NCBI GenBank assembly: GCA_013397075.1
Contig: VWZS01009715.1
Location: forward strand, 57,433-121,432
Direction of reading: 5' to 3'
DNA from: Rhabdornis inornatus
Lineage: Eukaryota; Chordata; Aves; Passeriformes; Rhabdornithidae
Length of the DNA stretch: 64,000 bases
Positions 1 to 13,060 of this stretch are shown here, one piece after another. Within the stretch, counting starts at the first letter, position 1. The number at the start of each line of letters is the position of its first letter. Under the pieces are notes generated by a model, which saw only the letters and a program-made list of their open reading frames with translations, was not told the origin of the DNA and made no database searches. Position numbers and translations under genes: made by a program.

Positions 1-522
1 CCCTGGTCACTGGGATATTGTCCAGCAAGAGGGGAGGGGTTTGGGGTCTGGTTGAACATTGGAACACCAGGAAACCCTCACAGTGTGAGCAGCTCTGAGC
101 AGCCTTGGGCTGAGCAATTTCAGGTTTGAGGGAAAGCTGAGCCACACAGGGCACAGCAGACAATGAACATGGACCAGGGTGGATGAGCCTCGTGTGTCCC
201 TTCCTTCAGCAGGTTACAAAAACAGCCTTGGCTGTGTGTGCAGGAAAACACACCCAGAGAGGAGCAGAGCCATGCTCAGACAGAGCTCAGTGCAATCCAC
301 GCTCCAACCAGATGCCAAACAATGTGAATATATCATGGCAGCTAAACTCAAATCTTTGCACACCCTGAAGCAGCATCTTGGCTTCTCCAGCCCTCGAGGC
401 ACACACAGCTCTGACTCTTGACCCCTCAGTGATGGATATGGGAGCACCTGAGCTGGTGACAGGTGTGCCACCATCCCTTGGGCAGGGACACCTGGGCAGG
501 CACACCTGGACATGCAGGGCAG
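1..522. other. Left-edge sequence without a recognised gene
   Basis: No coding exon, RNA gene or repeat family recognised. Overlapping open frames on both strands reflect the GC-rich tandem repeat that follows. Confidence 0.6.
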
Positions 523-708
523 CAGGACACAGGGAGGGAGCTGGGAGATGTCCCTGCAGGACACAGGGAGGGAGATGGGAGATGTCCCTGCAGGACACAG
601 GGAGGGAGGTGGGAGATGTCCCTGCAGGACACAGGGAGGGAGGTGGGAGATGTCCCTGCAGGACACAGGGAGGGAGGTGGGAGGTGTCCCTGCAGGACAC
701 AGGGAGGG
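523..708 (+). repeat. 34-bp minisatellite
   Basis: About five units of GATGTCCCTGCAGGACACAG followed by GGAGGGAGRTGGGA. The period is exactly 34 bp (starts at 547, 581, 615, 649, 683). Each unit carries a short palindrome, TGTCCCTGCAGGACA. Confidence 0.95.
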
Positions 709-2093
709 TGAGGTGCTGAAGTGCTGGGACCACCCCAGTGACTGTGGCAAGAGCCCAGCACCCCCAGCTCACCAAACCCCACAGGTCCTCTCAGTCCAGC
801 TGTCACACAAGCCCAGAGCTCCTGCACTTGGAAAGCATCAGCAGCTCCCTGAAAAAAGCAGTGAGAGTCAATATGACACCAAAAGGCACTTTGGGGGAGC
901 CACGTCCTTTCCATTTGAAGAGTGGTGCTTGTCAACATTTCCATTGCTGTGCCCTTGCCAGAGCACACACATGTGCACCAGGTCATGTCCACAGAATCCT
1001 CAGCTGCAATTGATGTCCCCACACTCTCTCCTGAATGCAGAATATCCCATCCATTTGGAGAGGAGGATTATAGGAGTAGGAGGAAGCTTAGCACAAACAA
1101 TAGCTGTGATCAGCCCTGCGTGCACGAGGGACTGGGGGGAAGTGTGAGACGTGTGAACCATGGCAGGTGCTGCTCTGCTTGAGAGCTATTTATACTCGTG
1201 GAGCCACTCCACAAACACTCCTTGCTTTAGAATGCTTGGAGGATTCCTTTCAGAAGGAGAGGAGAGGTGTGGAGTATGAAAGCATGGGCCAAGTCTGTAA
1301 TTTTAAAGATAACAGAATTAAGTGTTACATAAAAATCCCACTATAATATACAAAGAGGGGTAGCCTGACATGAGCAGTTTCAAAGTAGGGAATCACAACA
1401 AACAAAGAAATACATAATGAGGGGGAAGACACAAAAGGAGTGGAGGGGGAACAAATGAAACATTTTTGTCTTGGAAAACACAAACCTTAGAGATCCAGGC
1501 TCTGACAGGATTTTGTCTTTTATATTTTTAACAAAGGACTCCCTGCCTCCCACAAGAAGTAATATATTACTTTACCAAATTATATTACCAAATATGTTTG
1601 GTAAACAAGGCTTGGCTGTTTACTTCTGAGGGCTGAGTGATGAACATGCCCAGCAGAGGCATTTGGGGGTTTTGTCCCCAGGGTGGGGCCCAGAGGGAGC
1701 TGGGGGAGCACTGTGGCCACGGGGCACGGCCCAGGCTGTGCCACATCCTGCACTGGGAGCTGCTCTACACTGCCCCAGAGCACCACAGCACCCAGGCACA
1801 GCACTGAAGGAAGGCTTTGAATCCAACTGGAAATAAAAGCTGGGAACCACGGAGCAGAGGCTATCCAGGGACATCGTCAGAGTCAGCCCCAGCACTCTCA
1901 GCTGATGTGAGACCTTGCAAAGCCCAGGACTAATCCCCTACACTCCCCTTGAACTGGGGAGGAGCAGAGATGTCAGCACAGCCTGAGCCCTGCATCCACA
2001 CCCAGCACCCCCCTGCAGGAGCTGCAGCCCTGGTCCCTCCCAGAGACAACACCCCCAGCACTGCCAGCCTCGCTCCTGAGGGTCTGCAGAGCT

Positions 2094-2185
2094 GCTATTC
2101 CTGCAATTAAATGAACCAACTGCTATTCCTGCAATTAAATAAACCAACTGCTATTCCTGCAATTAAATAAACCAACTGCTATGCC
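2094..2185 (+). repeat. 28-bp tandem repeat
   Basis: Three full units and part of a fourth of GCTATTCCTGCAATTAAATA + AACCAACT, with starts at 2094, 2122, 2150 and 2178. Confidence 0.95.
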
Positions 2186-3788
2186 TGACTCACAATTCCA
2201 GCTGTGAGCCTGTGTGTGACACAAAGGTCAGCACCCCAGCTCAGAGCCACTCACAGAGGTTAGAGAAAGCAAGTCGTGGTGAATGTCACCTTATTTTTGT
2301 AGTCTTCATCCTAAGCCTTTTAGCCTGGCACACCTCTGTTAAAATGAATGAGAACTTCTGTGCTAAAGCTGGCAAATTCACCAAAAACCATCCTTCCCAT
2401 GTTTATTACAGACATGTGGTTTTTTTTTAATTGCTCCTCAGACACAGTTCTTTGTAGGCACAAACTGCATCACTACCAATTATTTTTCTCGAAGTACCAA
2501 GCATCACTGTCACCCTGTCATAACTAAGGCAGTAACACAACTCTCAGAAGTGATTTAGGGAAATAAAGTAGATCTGATTAGCAAGCATCTCCTTTAAAGC
2601 AAACTACCACAAGTCATTAATCATAGAAGTTTCTAATTTCAGAAATGAGTTAACTGAACTTTAATGAGACAAACAGCTTTTAAAAGCTGCCACCATGGGA
2701 CTGTCTGCACTAGGCTGGGAGAGTGCTGTGAAATCACTGATTTCATCACCAGTCCCAGGAAATGCTCTGCCAGCAGCAGCTTGAGGAACCCAAAACACCT
2801 CCAAATCCCTTTCAGAAGTTCTACTGATTTATGATCTCTTCCAGACCAATATTTCTGTGATTATTGCCCTCAGGACACCATCATGGTCACTGCACCCATT
2901 CCCAACCAAAGCAGTCCCTGTGAAGCAGAAATCCCAAAAGCCCAGGGATGTGCAGGGACAGGTGCTCTGTCCTGGGAGCAGTCCAGCCTTGCTGAGTGCC
3001 AAACCTGCAGAGGGGTTCAGGGATTGGGATCAGCAATCCAAGGGATTCCTCCCTCTGCAGTTAAAGCAATTTGACAATAAGCTCTTTAAGAATCTTTTTG
3101 CTGTGTTCATCAGTACAACGTAGTGTCATTTGTTTTTTTCATTAAAAGATAATTAAGGGAAACAGCAGCAGCCAATAACTTGAACAAAGGGAATTGAATC
3201 AACTAAAAAACTCCCTTCCTTGAGCAAAAAGTTATATACACCTGTATTTACTGACATCTAGTGTGGCAAGATAATGCTTCCAGAGAAACAATTCAGCTGC
3301 TAATCCTGCCAGTGAAGCATGAGGAGCAATTTCCATGAAGAACACCTCCAAGAGCTCCTTCTTCCTGCAGGAGGCATGAGCTGAGAGCTCTTCACTGACA
3401 ACTTGGATTCATTTCCTCAGCACCTCCCGTGCTGAAGCACTGTTGTGTTCTCCTCCCTGGGTGAAGCACCTACTCCTCATCCCCAGGGCTGTGCCCAGCA
3501 CACAAGCTCAGGTTTTTCCTTTCCTTACTTAGTCAGGGCTTAAAAATGCCATCACACTGTCTGGGTAGCTTTGATCCCCAAGAAAAACAGGCCCATTCTA
3601 GAAGAAATATTTGCCCTCCAGACTCACTGGGAATTCAGGATGATCATCAAGGATATTGGACCAGCAAGAAATCCTCCAAATTTAACACAAAGCAAAGGTG
3701 GTATTCTGTGTGAGGAGTTGTTTTGTCTGAACAAAATGGGAAGACAGTGAGTAACAGGCTGTGGAGCTTCAGAGTTATACACTGACAG

Positions 3789-3986
3789 CCCTGAGGATGC
3801 TGTGAGAGCTGGGGAGCAGAGCAGAGCCCCGAGGATGCTGTGAGAGGATGAGGAGCAGAGCAGAGCCCCAAGGATGCTGTGAGAGGATGAGGAGCAGAGC
3901 CCCAAGGATGCTGTGAGAGGATGAGGAGCAGAGCCCCGAGGATGCTGTGAGAGGATGAGGAGCAGAGCAGAGCCCCAGGGATCCTG
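3789..3986 (+). repeat. 34/39-bp minisatellite
   Basis: Five units of GAGGATGCTGTGAGAGGATG + AGGAGCAGAGCCCC. Spacings are 38, 39, 34 and 34 bp; the longer units carry an extra CAGAG. Confidence 0.93.
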
Positions 3987-5444
3987 TCTGACCTGAGACA
4001 CTCGTGCTCCTGGAGCAGAGCCCCTCAGCCCAGGGACACTCAGCCTTTGGTGTCCTGAGTGCTCTTTGGTAGCTGCCCTTCAAGGGGTGGGTTGTATGAA
4101 ATATTAATTACGATTCTGCAAGTTGCCAAACTTCCTTTCAGCCACAAATCAAGCTGAAGAGATGAGATCTGTTGCAGAATGATGCAGTGGATAGGAAAAG
4201 GAGTGAAGCTCTTCCTCTGTCCCAGCCAGGGCTGTGTTTGCTTGGCTCAGCCCTGTTCTGTTGGGCTGCAGAGACAATCCCAGCTTTGGTGAGAGCTGCA
4301 GGGTTGTGGCAGCACCACGCTCCTCTCTCAGCACAGGGTCTGCCCAACACTGAGGGGGTGAAATTCTCTCCAGTCTGAGATGTTCAGAGCTTTACACCCA
4401 CTGACTGCTGCTGCCAGCAGGAAAATCCCAATTATAGCCCTGAGGGGAAGAGCAGGGAGAGGGGATGGGGTGGGTGCTCCTGGGGGAGAGCAGGAAGGAG
4501 CTGCCTGTCCTCTCTCCTCCATCTCAGCAGCCACAATTAGCACTGGGTTGGGGTTTTTAATGGGCTAACTGCCTGCCATGTGGGCTGGACCCGACTTCAG
4601 GTACCCTGATCATGGAGGTGAAAGGGGGTTTTTGTCCATTTGTGTCTAAGGGAGTTTTGGATCCATTAGCAATTATGATAATGGATCTCTTTCCCGAGAA
4701 TTAATTGCTCCTTTGCCCAAATCATAGACAAGTTTGCTGTAAAAATTAATTACTTGGCATATACAATACGCTTAACAGTCAAGTAATAAGCTAATTTTCA
4801 GAGAATCCACAGAGAGTCCCCCAGTCTCCCAACTTCTCAGAGCAGTTTCTGAATATCCAGTGAAAAGTGCTGTGGCACCTGGAGCCAGCCAACATTCTGC
4901 AACATTTCACCAAATTGTTCAGCAGCAAAGGACAGCAGGTTCCCAAGACATTTCTCCTTAGGAAAACAGACTGAAAATCTGCATGGAGTGTTTGCAAGCA
5001 GCCCAATTTTCTCTCCTGAACAGTCTCCCACCATCAGGTAGCCCTCAGTGATTGATGCTGCCTGCCCCAAAAGCAGAGTGAAACATTTCACTTAGATTAG
5101 CACAAAGATGTTGGTTTTGACCAAAATCCAAATCCTTTTGCCAAATGCCCACAATAAATAAATGCTTTCTGTGCACGTGTGGTCGCAGGATGGTGAACCT
5201 GCTCAGGTTTGTAAGATGATCACTTTACAAAAGGAGATCTCGGGTGTTTGTTGTGGTGTTTAGTGCAGCAATCTGCAGCCCCTGCAAATTTCTTTCAGCA
5301 GCTGAAATACTGAAGATCTTTTTATAGCCCTCATGAGCATATGGAACACTTTGCACGAACCCATCCACACAAATGCACAGGGACCGGAGTTCGGCAGCAG
5401 AGCTGGGCTGGGTGGGCATGGAAATGAGAGGAGAGAGCCTGGGA

Positions 5445-5612
5445 GGAGCAGGGACAGCAGGGACAGAGGGGACAGAGCCCCCAGGGACAGCAGGGACAGA
5501 AGGGACAGAGCCCCCAGGGACAGGGGGGACAGGGGGGACAGAGCCCCCAGGGACAGGGGGGACAGGGGGGACAGAGCCCCCAGGGACAGCCCCCAGGACA
5601 GCAGGGACAGCT
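5445..5612 (+). repeat. GGGACA-rich minisatellite
   Basis: Short GGGACAG/GGGGACA units interleaved with AGAGCCCCCA, in an irregular 24-33-bp higher period. Strongly G-rich on this strand. Confidence 0.9.
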
Positions 5613-5891
5613 GGCCCCAGCAGGGCTGCCAGAGCCACCCCAGGGCTGGCCATGCTTTGTCCCTGCTCATTTCGTGAGAGCTGAGCAGCCAAACCCAGCC
5701 TGGGGCAGTCCAGGCTCAGCACAGAGGCTGCCTCCAAAAATCTGCCCCAAGGATGGGAATTCTGACAGGAGGGAGTCAGTGCTCAGCTCCCATGGCTGGC
5801 ACTGGGAATAGCCCTAAACTAATGCTAAGCATGTCTGGAGAGAAAAAAAATAAAGCCAACAGACCCCCTCAAAACAGAAAACCAGCACCTT

Positions 5892-5963
5892 CCTATTAGT
5901 AATAATTACAATTTTTAACATAAAGCTCCTATTAGTAATAATTACAATTTTTAGCATAAAGCT
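5892..5963 (+). repeat. 36-bp direct duplication
   Basis: Two adjacent copies of CCTATTAGTAATAATTACAA + TTTTTARCATAAAGCT, differing by one base. Period 36 bp. Confidence 0.95.
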
Positions 5964-7371
5964 TCTCTTTGCTGGTGGGTTCCATGACCACTCTGCCACA
6001 TGCAGGTGTTTTCAGCAATAAAATCACCCACAAAAAATCAACAACCCATCTAAATGTTAATCTAAGCTCCCTTTAGGAAACTGATCTGTTTTAAAAGTAC
6101 AGAACAGTCCTGGCTCAGTTATTTCCTCACCCTTCTCGGTGCCCTTGAGTGTGCACAATTCATTTCAGCATTTTCAATTTCTTGTGGACATATGTTACCC
6201 AACCTCAGAGAAGAATGCTGGAAATGATCATCTCTGAAGAGCATGGGGCTCCCATCTGGCACCGTTTGGATTTGAGACTGACAAAAATATCCAGCAGAAC
6301 TGCACAGAAAACACTGGGATTGCTAATGGCCCAAATGCATCTTCTGGGGAAGGGGGGGAAAGAAATAGGGTGAAGATAATGGAAATCAGACAATCTGCCA
6401 AGAGGCATTTAAAATAGAAAAAGGGAGATTTGTGGTTTGGGTTGTGTCTCTTTTTCCCCTGTAGTGCTGTGGGTGTGCTGGCTCCTGCTGCAGGGAGCCA
6501 CACAAATCTTTTCCTCAAGTTTTATTCACAGGAGGTGGGGAAATCACAATTGCCAAAGCAAGACAGGTCAGGATTAAAAGCAAGAAATATGTTGGTTTGG
6601 TCCCAGAAAATTCAGTCGCAAAGAACTCCATCAGAAACATTCAGTTCTGCTTTGGCTCATGTCAAATGCAATTGAAATTTTCATCCATTTGAAATAAAAC
6701 CATAAACAGTATCAGTTTAATGGAGAATTAAAAATAAAATAATAATTTTTTAAAAGGTAGGGAAAGAGAGATCAGATGGGAAATCACCACATGGTGCTAC
6801 TACCCAGAGATAACTGCTTGAAGTGGGTCCTGAGTCCAGAATAATTGAAGACAAACAAATGTGGCCATAGAGCTTTTACCTCACAGGAGAAGCTTTTGCA
6901 GCTCTGTGGTTCAAGAAAAAAGAGGGATTTTGGAGAAGTTCTCACAGCACTCTGCCCCTTGCTCATGTCCAGTTTTATGTGCCAGGAAATTGATTAGTAG
7001 GCTAAATATCTCACATAACAGAGAAAAAGATTCTGCAAAAAATAACTTCCTGCAGTGAAAGCCAGTGTGTGGGCTGCACCATCAAACTTTTACAGACTGC
7101 CAAACCTCAGCCAGACTGGCAAGACCTCTCACTGTAACCCAGGATATTTATTTCTGAGTAAACACTCAGATTTATTTCATAGTGGGGCTTTAAAGGAAGA
7201 ATTAGTGCTTTCCTGGGACTCCAATAGCCTGTTCTAGCCTGTTACTTCCACTCTGCCTCTGGCTGGAGTGATGAGAGTTTTTTGTCTCTTTTGAGTGATT
7301 TTATGAAGTTTAGACTTTGCTCTCCAGACAGAAAACATCTGACAAGCAAGGCTGTGCCAGGAGCTGTTGGT

Positions 7372-7448
7372 GGAAGGAAGGAGGGAGGGAGGGAGAGAAG
7401 GAGGGAGGGAGGGAAAGAAGGAAAGAGGGAGGGAAGGAGGGAGGGAAG
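7372..7448 (+). repeat. GGAA/GGGA purine microsatellite
   Basis: An uninterrupted purine stretch of GGAAGGAGGGAGGGA type, about 75 bp. It has potential for triplex or G-quadruplex structure. Confidence 0.95.
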
Positions 7449-7572
7449 CTCATCCTCACCCGGTGCTCTGGGGGTGCAGGGTGAGGACGTGCTGTCCTTC
7501 CATCCCCTTCTGTGCCTGCAGGAGAAATCTCCTCCTTCTTCTCTTGGCTCTGAAATGCCGCCAGGTCCCAGC

Positions 7573-7620
7573 CAGGATCAGGATCAGGATCGGGATCAGG
7601 ATCAGGATCAGGACAGGGAT
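7573..7620 (+). repeat. (CAGGAT)n microsatellite
   Basis: About seven copies of the hexamer CAGGAT/CGGGAT. Confidence 0.93.
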
Positions 7621-7732
7621 CTCCAGTCCAGGATGCTGCACGTGCCACCCACGGGGGATTTGCTGCATCCTCACAGCAGGAGTGAAAGCAGGCAGTGACT
7701 GTGAGAGCAGCATCTGCCCTGCTCTGAGCTGG

Positions 7733-8168
7733 GTGTCTGTGTGTGTGTGTGTGTGTGTGTGTTTGTGTGTGTGTGCGTTTGTGTGTGTGCGTTTGTGTGT
7801 GTGTGTGTGTGTGTGTGTTTGTGTGTGTGTTTGTGTCTGTCTGTGTGTGTTTGTGTGTGTGTTTGTGTGTGTGTGTTTGTGTGTTTGTCTGTGTGTGTGT
7901 GTCTGTCTGTGTGTGTTTGTGTGTGTTTGTCTGTGTGTGTTTGTGTGTTTGTTTGTGTTTGTTTGTTTGTCTCTGTGTGTGTTTGTGTGTGTGTGTTTGT
8001 GTCTGTGTGTTTGTGTCTGTGTTTGTGTGTTTGTGTCTGTGTGTGTTTGTGTGTGTGTGTGTTTGTGTGTGTGTGTTTGTGTCTGTGTGTTTGTTTGTGT
8101 GTGTTTGTGTGTGTGTCTGTCTGTGTGTGTTTGTGTGTTTGTCTGTGTGTGTTTGTTTGTGTGTGTGT
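7733..8168 (+). repeat. (TG)n with TTTG and TCTG interruptions, 436 bp
   Basis: Long alternating TG tract broken every 6-20 bp by TTTG or TCTG. All three plus frames and two minus frames stay open (Cys/Val and Thr/His/Gln repeats); none is coding. A potential Z-DNA former. Confidence 0.97.
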
Positions 8169-8324
8169 CTCCCCTCCCGCAGGTATTTTCTCTCTGCCCT
8201 CCCTCACACACCACACGTGTCTCGTGTCCTGCTCAGGGGCTCAGCACAGACCATTCACTGCGCTCCCAGCAGCTGAAAACAGAGCAAGTCCTCATTGAAT
8301 GGGGAGGTGCTGCCTGCTCTGCTA

Positions 8325-8392
8325 TCCCATCATCCCATTACATCCCATTATATCCCATTATATCCCATTATCCCATCACCCCATCCCCTCCC
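8325..8392 (+). repeat. CATCCCATTA/TATCCCATTA short tandem repeat
   Basis: About six 10-bp units of (C/T)ATCCCATTA. Confidence 0.85.
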
Positions 8393-11300
8393 AGCTGTGG
8401 GGATCCAGCTGTGCTGCCCACCATCACCATCCTCTCCCTGTCCCACACAGCCCTGCCTGCTCTCTTGCCGTGTTTGGGGAACGTGGAACACACTTTGTGA
8501 GCCAGAACAAATCCCTTCAGCCTCCTTTCCTCCAGCAGCGTTTCCAGGAATGGCCCAGGGAGGAGTCTGAGGGGTTTTCTCTGCTGCTGTTTCCATCACA
8601 AACCCAGCCAGGGTTTGGCTGTGCCACAGCTGGGCACTGGCTCAGCATCTCAGCAGCACAGGGGTAAAACTGCTCGGGAGACTGAGCTGGAGACAGCTTT
8701 GTGACTTCCCAGCACTGCTCCCACAGCCTCAGCTGCTCTGCTCAGAAAAGATATCTCCAGACTGCAGGTGTTGCTTCAGAACATCCACGGAAATGTAGAC
8801 AAGCTTTAAGCACTGTGTTTAAAGGAAATATTCAGCTGTTAAATGCCTCAGCTGTCTACCTCTCTGCAGAGAAGGATGCAAATTTCTGAGTCTAGGCAGT
8901 TTCCAAAAAAAGGCAAATTTCTGTCTGGCACTGTAACTGTCGAGTTCTAAGAAATATTTCTCTTTCTCTGAGATCTGGTGAACTCAATTCAGGGGAGGAT
9001 TTAATCTTAAACTAATTTTTCATTTGGCTTAGCTTGACAGACCCTGCACCTCTGCCTCCCAGCCACCCAGAAGCTCTTACTGGTGACATATTCACGTTAC
9101 AGAAATGTAAATCAGGCCTGGCACTGAAGGTGATGGGGCCTTGCTTTCCATAACCCTGGAAAAAAGCTCCAGCCAGGCAGAACAACACTGCAGGTGTGGT
9201 GGTGTGAGTGCCACAGGGTGTGGAAGGGGAAACCAAAAAGGCAAAACTCAGAGCACCCAATTGTGGCAGCAGAGCACCCCCAGCTCTGCTGCCCAGCACA
9301 TCCTCTGGCAGTCTGTGCCACCTCCTTTTGCTGTGCAGTTGTGGCAAGAAAAGCAATTCTTACTTCAGTTCCTGATTTTCTAGAGCTATAGGCTAGATTT
9401 ATATAGACTAAGTGTTGATAGATCCTGTACATCTCCCAGTGGCTCCTCAAATGCCTTGGAGATCTCTGAATGAAAACATTGCAGGACCAAAGCCATGAGG
9501 CTGCAGAGATCCTCGAGGTAAGATCTTACAGGAAAAAAATCCTCCAAACTGTGTGAAAACAAACTTCTTAATTGGTGAAAACCACAGTAGGAAAACATTC
9601 CAGGCAGCTGTTCTTCAGCATCTGGAGCCCTGCCAAGTCTTACACAGATAGCAGCTTTGAGCTGAGAACAAGTGTGATGAATCCTGCGATGAATTCCCTC
9701 CAAGAGGGTAATGGTTTTGAGCTATAAGCACCTAAAAATAGTGATATGTAATGAAATTGCCTCCTCAGCCAGAACTGCTATAGGGGTACAGTGCACATGA
9801 CCCCAAAGCTGGTCCTGCACCCCACGGAGGCAGAGCATCACTGGCACAGGGCTGCTGTCACCTGTAAAAAGCAGCCCAGGACAGCAGCATTTGCAGCTCC
9901 AGTGCCACTGGATGATCATTTCTAAACATTCCCCTCGCAGCACATACAGAGAGCTCAGTCTTAATCTCATAACATTTGCAAGGAAATCTTTTTAATCAGT
10001 AATGAAAGCCAAACATTATCCAGCCCTTATTGACCTGCAATAACAGAACACTGCTGCTACATTTCCCCTGTGCCTCTGCACAGGTTCATTTGACTCCATC
10101 TGGGCTTGGTGTTTATTCTTAGCTCACCAAGCTCAAAGAGTTGATATTATTGATTTGCTGTATTTCACATTCAATCCCTTGGTGCCCCTCACCCTGAATG
10201 AATTAAGTCAGAAGGAGTTAACACCTTTACTTCCAAGGCACACACACATGATGGGCGTTTATCCAACCCCCACATCACCCTGCCAGTGCTCAGCACATTA
10301 ACTGGAAGTGCAGCAATATCCATGTTTGCAACAGCAGAAATATTCACAAATGGGAGCCTGCTCCTGGCAAAGGAAAACGTGAAGAGCTCAGGACAGGAGA
10401 GGGAAAAGGCAGAGCAGAGAAATCCTGCGGGCTGGCAGTGGCCTCAGTGCTGGCCACAGGCTGGGCTATCAGCCCAGAGCAGCAGCACCCCCAGCCCCTG
10501 CTTCCAAGCCCTTTTCCCTCTTTATTGCAGCTACACCTCGGGGCAGGGGCTGTCCCTTTGCCTGGTGGTTCCGTGGCATTTCCTCACCAGCTGAAGGCAC
10601 CAGTGGGAAGTTCAAAGCCATAAACCCCAGTGCAGTCTCAGAGAGCTGCAGGGCACGAGCTCAGTCCCTTGGGATTTCTGCACTGGGGGAGCCTTTCCAG
10701 GGGCACCCACCTCCTCCTCGGAAGTGCCTTACCCAGTGTTCATTTTCAGCTTAAGGGAACCCAAATCCACAGTGAATTCTGTACAATTTCCACGTTCTTT
10801 TCCTCTCAATGCGTTGCATCCCTGAGGACATGACAAAGGAGCTTCCAGAAGATCTAATAAGTGGCACAGAGAGAGCAGGAACAGACTGGACCCCATCCTT
10901 ATCTGGAGGAGCCATGGAACAATTTTCCCAGGTATGTCAGCTGCATGTAAATGTAATTTGTCCCAAGCACCAGCCTGGGGTGCTGCCTGCTGCAGCCACA
11001 GGAACATCTGGAACCTGCACTGATCAGAGGGAGCTGGGAGGGCACATACAGAGACACACAGCCACCTTTATTTTCCCTTCCTCGGGGGCTTTTCCAACAA
11101 TCTGAGCTAAGAACTTTCCTTACTGAGTGTGACTCACAGCCACTGCTCTGCACCCATGGTAGAGCTGCCCTTCCCACCTCCCACAGCCCAGCACCAGGGC
11201 TCCACACCAAAGCCACGTCTGTAATCACACAGGTTGTACCTTTCAAGGGCATTCTGGTGTAAAACTATTCCTTAGCTAAAGAATGAAGCTGAAAAACCAA

Positions 11301-12690
11301 ACTACTGAACTGAAATATGGAGGCCAGGAGCAGAAGAAATGCTGGCTAGAGTGCAGCCAGGAGAACCTGGCTCCAACAGCAGGAATCCTGAGAGAATTCC
11401 TCCAGTGGCTGCCGTGCCATTAACCATTAATTAACCCATTTTTTCCCATGCAGAAAGCTCAAGCAGGGTGCTCAGTGTCTGCTGGCTCCATAACCCTGGT
11501 GTCACCCTGCACTGCCAGGTGCCCTGGGGCATCTCCCAGTCCTTTCCATTTCTCACCCAGCCCGGGGAGGGTGGGTGTGTGCAGCCATGAAGAACCAGCC
11601 TCTGCATTATTGCAGCTGCCTAGGTAAGGGTTTTTCACAAAGGTTTGTGCTGGGGCTGCATGCTCAGCCACAGCAAATTTATAGTGACCACAGCGTGACA
11701 GAGCACTGAAATATTAAAGTCTTTGTATTGTGATTGCACTTGGGGCTTGCTCAGCTGGCTCTGAAAAGTAGCTGTGACTCTATAAATAGTAAGTACTTTA
11801 TCATTTCTTGCCTGCTTGAAACACACTGCTGTATTTCAATCATGATTCAGAGTAAATCAAATTCCACGTGAGGTGTGGTAGAAATGCTGTGTGTGCCAGA
11901 GGTGCCCCCTGGGCTCAGCTCAGGATAAATCAGCACAGCTCCAGGGATGGCTGAGGGAAGGGTGCCAGCTTCTGCCAGCTGCAGCTCTGCAGGGCAGTGT
12001 GGGCATCACTCGAGCAGGACTGAGATACAAATAAACATCAAACACCAAAATATTCACTGTGGCCCTCACTGCCCTCCTGAGATCCACTCAAAGCAGCTCC
12101 AGGAAAGTGCTTATCCCCTCTGATGTCATTCACTCCTATAAAAATATTAGAAGTGTTGTTTAGAGCTACTTAATATTTGCCATAAATCTCCATGCTATGT
12201 AACAGTACATTTTGTTTAGGAATATTACCTGGAAATTAGAAACCCAGTGAGCCATTGATTTTTAAAATGCCATGGCTCCAGAATTTCTTCACGACAGGAT
12301 GCAAATAAACTCCAAGTAAATTAGTGCTTACCAGAGGGGAAAAGAGAACAGGATCTATGTCCTAGGTAACATTAGAAAACAAAAGATTAATGAAACCCTC
12401 ACTTGAAAACTCTAATGGCCAAGGAACTAAGAAATGTACCTGTACAAGGTGATATTAACTGAGGAGCTGTGGGAAATACACAGCTCTACAGCACAAATAC
12501 ATTTCCCTGATGCCTGCAGCACTGGAGCTGTGCACACCATGTCCTGTGAGCTGGACTGGAGCTGGCTTTTAATGCTCAGCTCCACAGTCCTGGGTTACAG
12601 AGAGAAAACAACTCATCCAGCCTGGCATTGCACCCAGCACAGCTCTGCATTCCACACATTCACCTCCACCTTGCACCCACCCTGGTGCAA
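8393..12690. other. Intergenic sequence, no gene recognised
   Basis: Ordinary unique-looking DNA. No exon, RNA gene or transposon fragment that I can name. Confidence 0.6.
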
Positions 12691-13060
12691 GCAATGGTTT
12701 TTGTAAACCAATGGTTTTTGTAAGGCAATGGTTTCTGTAAGGCAATGATTTTGGAAACCAATGTTTTTTTTAAGGCAATGGTTTTTGTAAACCAATGGTT
12801 TCTGTAATGCAATGGTTTCTGTAATGCAATGGTTTTTTTAAGGCAATGGTTTCTGTAATGCAATGGTTTCTGCAAGGCAATGGTTTCTGTAATGCAATGG
12901 TTTCTGTAATGCAATGGTTTCTGCAAGGCAATGGTTTCTGTAATGCAATGGTTTCTGTAATGCAATGGTTTCTGTAAGGCAATGGTTTCTGCAAGGCAAT
13001 GTTTTTTGTAAACCAATGGTTTCTGTAATGCAATGGTTTTTGTAAACCAATGTTTTTTTG
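12691..13060 (+). repeat. 17-bp minisatellite, about 21 copies
   Basis: Units of CAATGGTTTCTGTAATG, with TTTTGTAAAC and CTGCAAGG variants. Since 17 is not a multiple of 3, the same 17-codon cycle appears in all minus-strand frames, each open for about 100 codons. Non-coding. Confidence 0.96.

Larger units (their letters stand above)
709..7371. other. Intergenic sequence, no gene recognised
   Basis: Apart from the tandem repeats listed separately, I see no exon with a known domain and no tRNA or rRNA. Some AT-rich parts, for example 4640-4800 and 6660-6760, have few CpGs and many homeobox-like TAATTA words. Confidence 0.6.

Noticed and set aside
7367..8500. 377-codon plus-strand frame of Cys/Val repeats and minus-strand Thr/His/Gln frames
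   Set aside because: Translation of a TG microsatellite.
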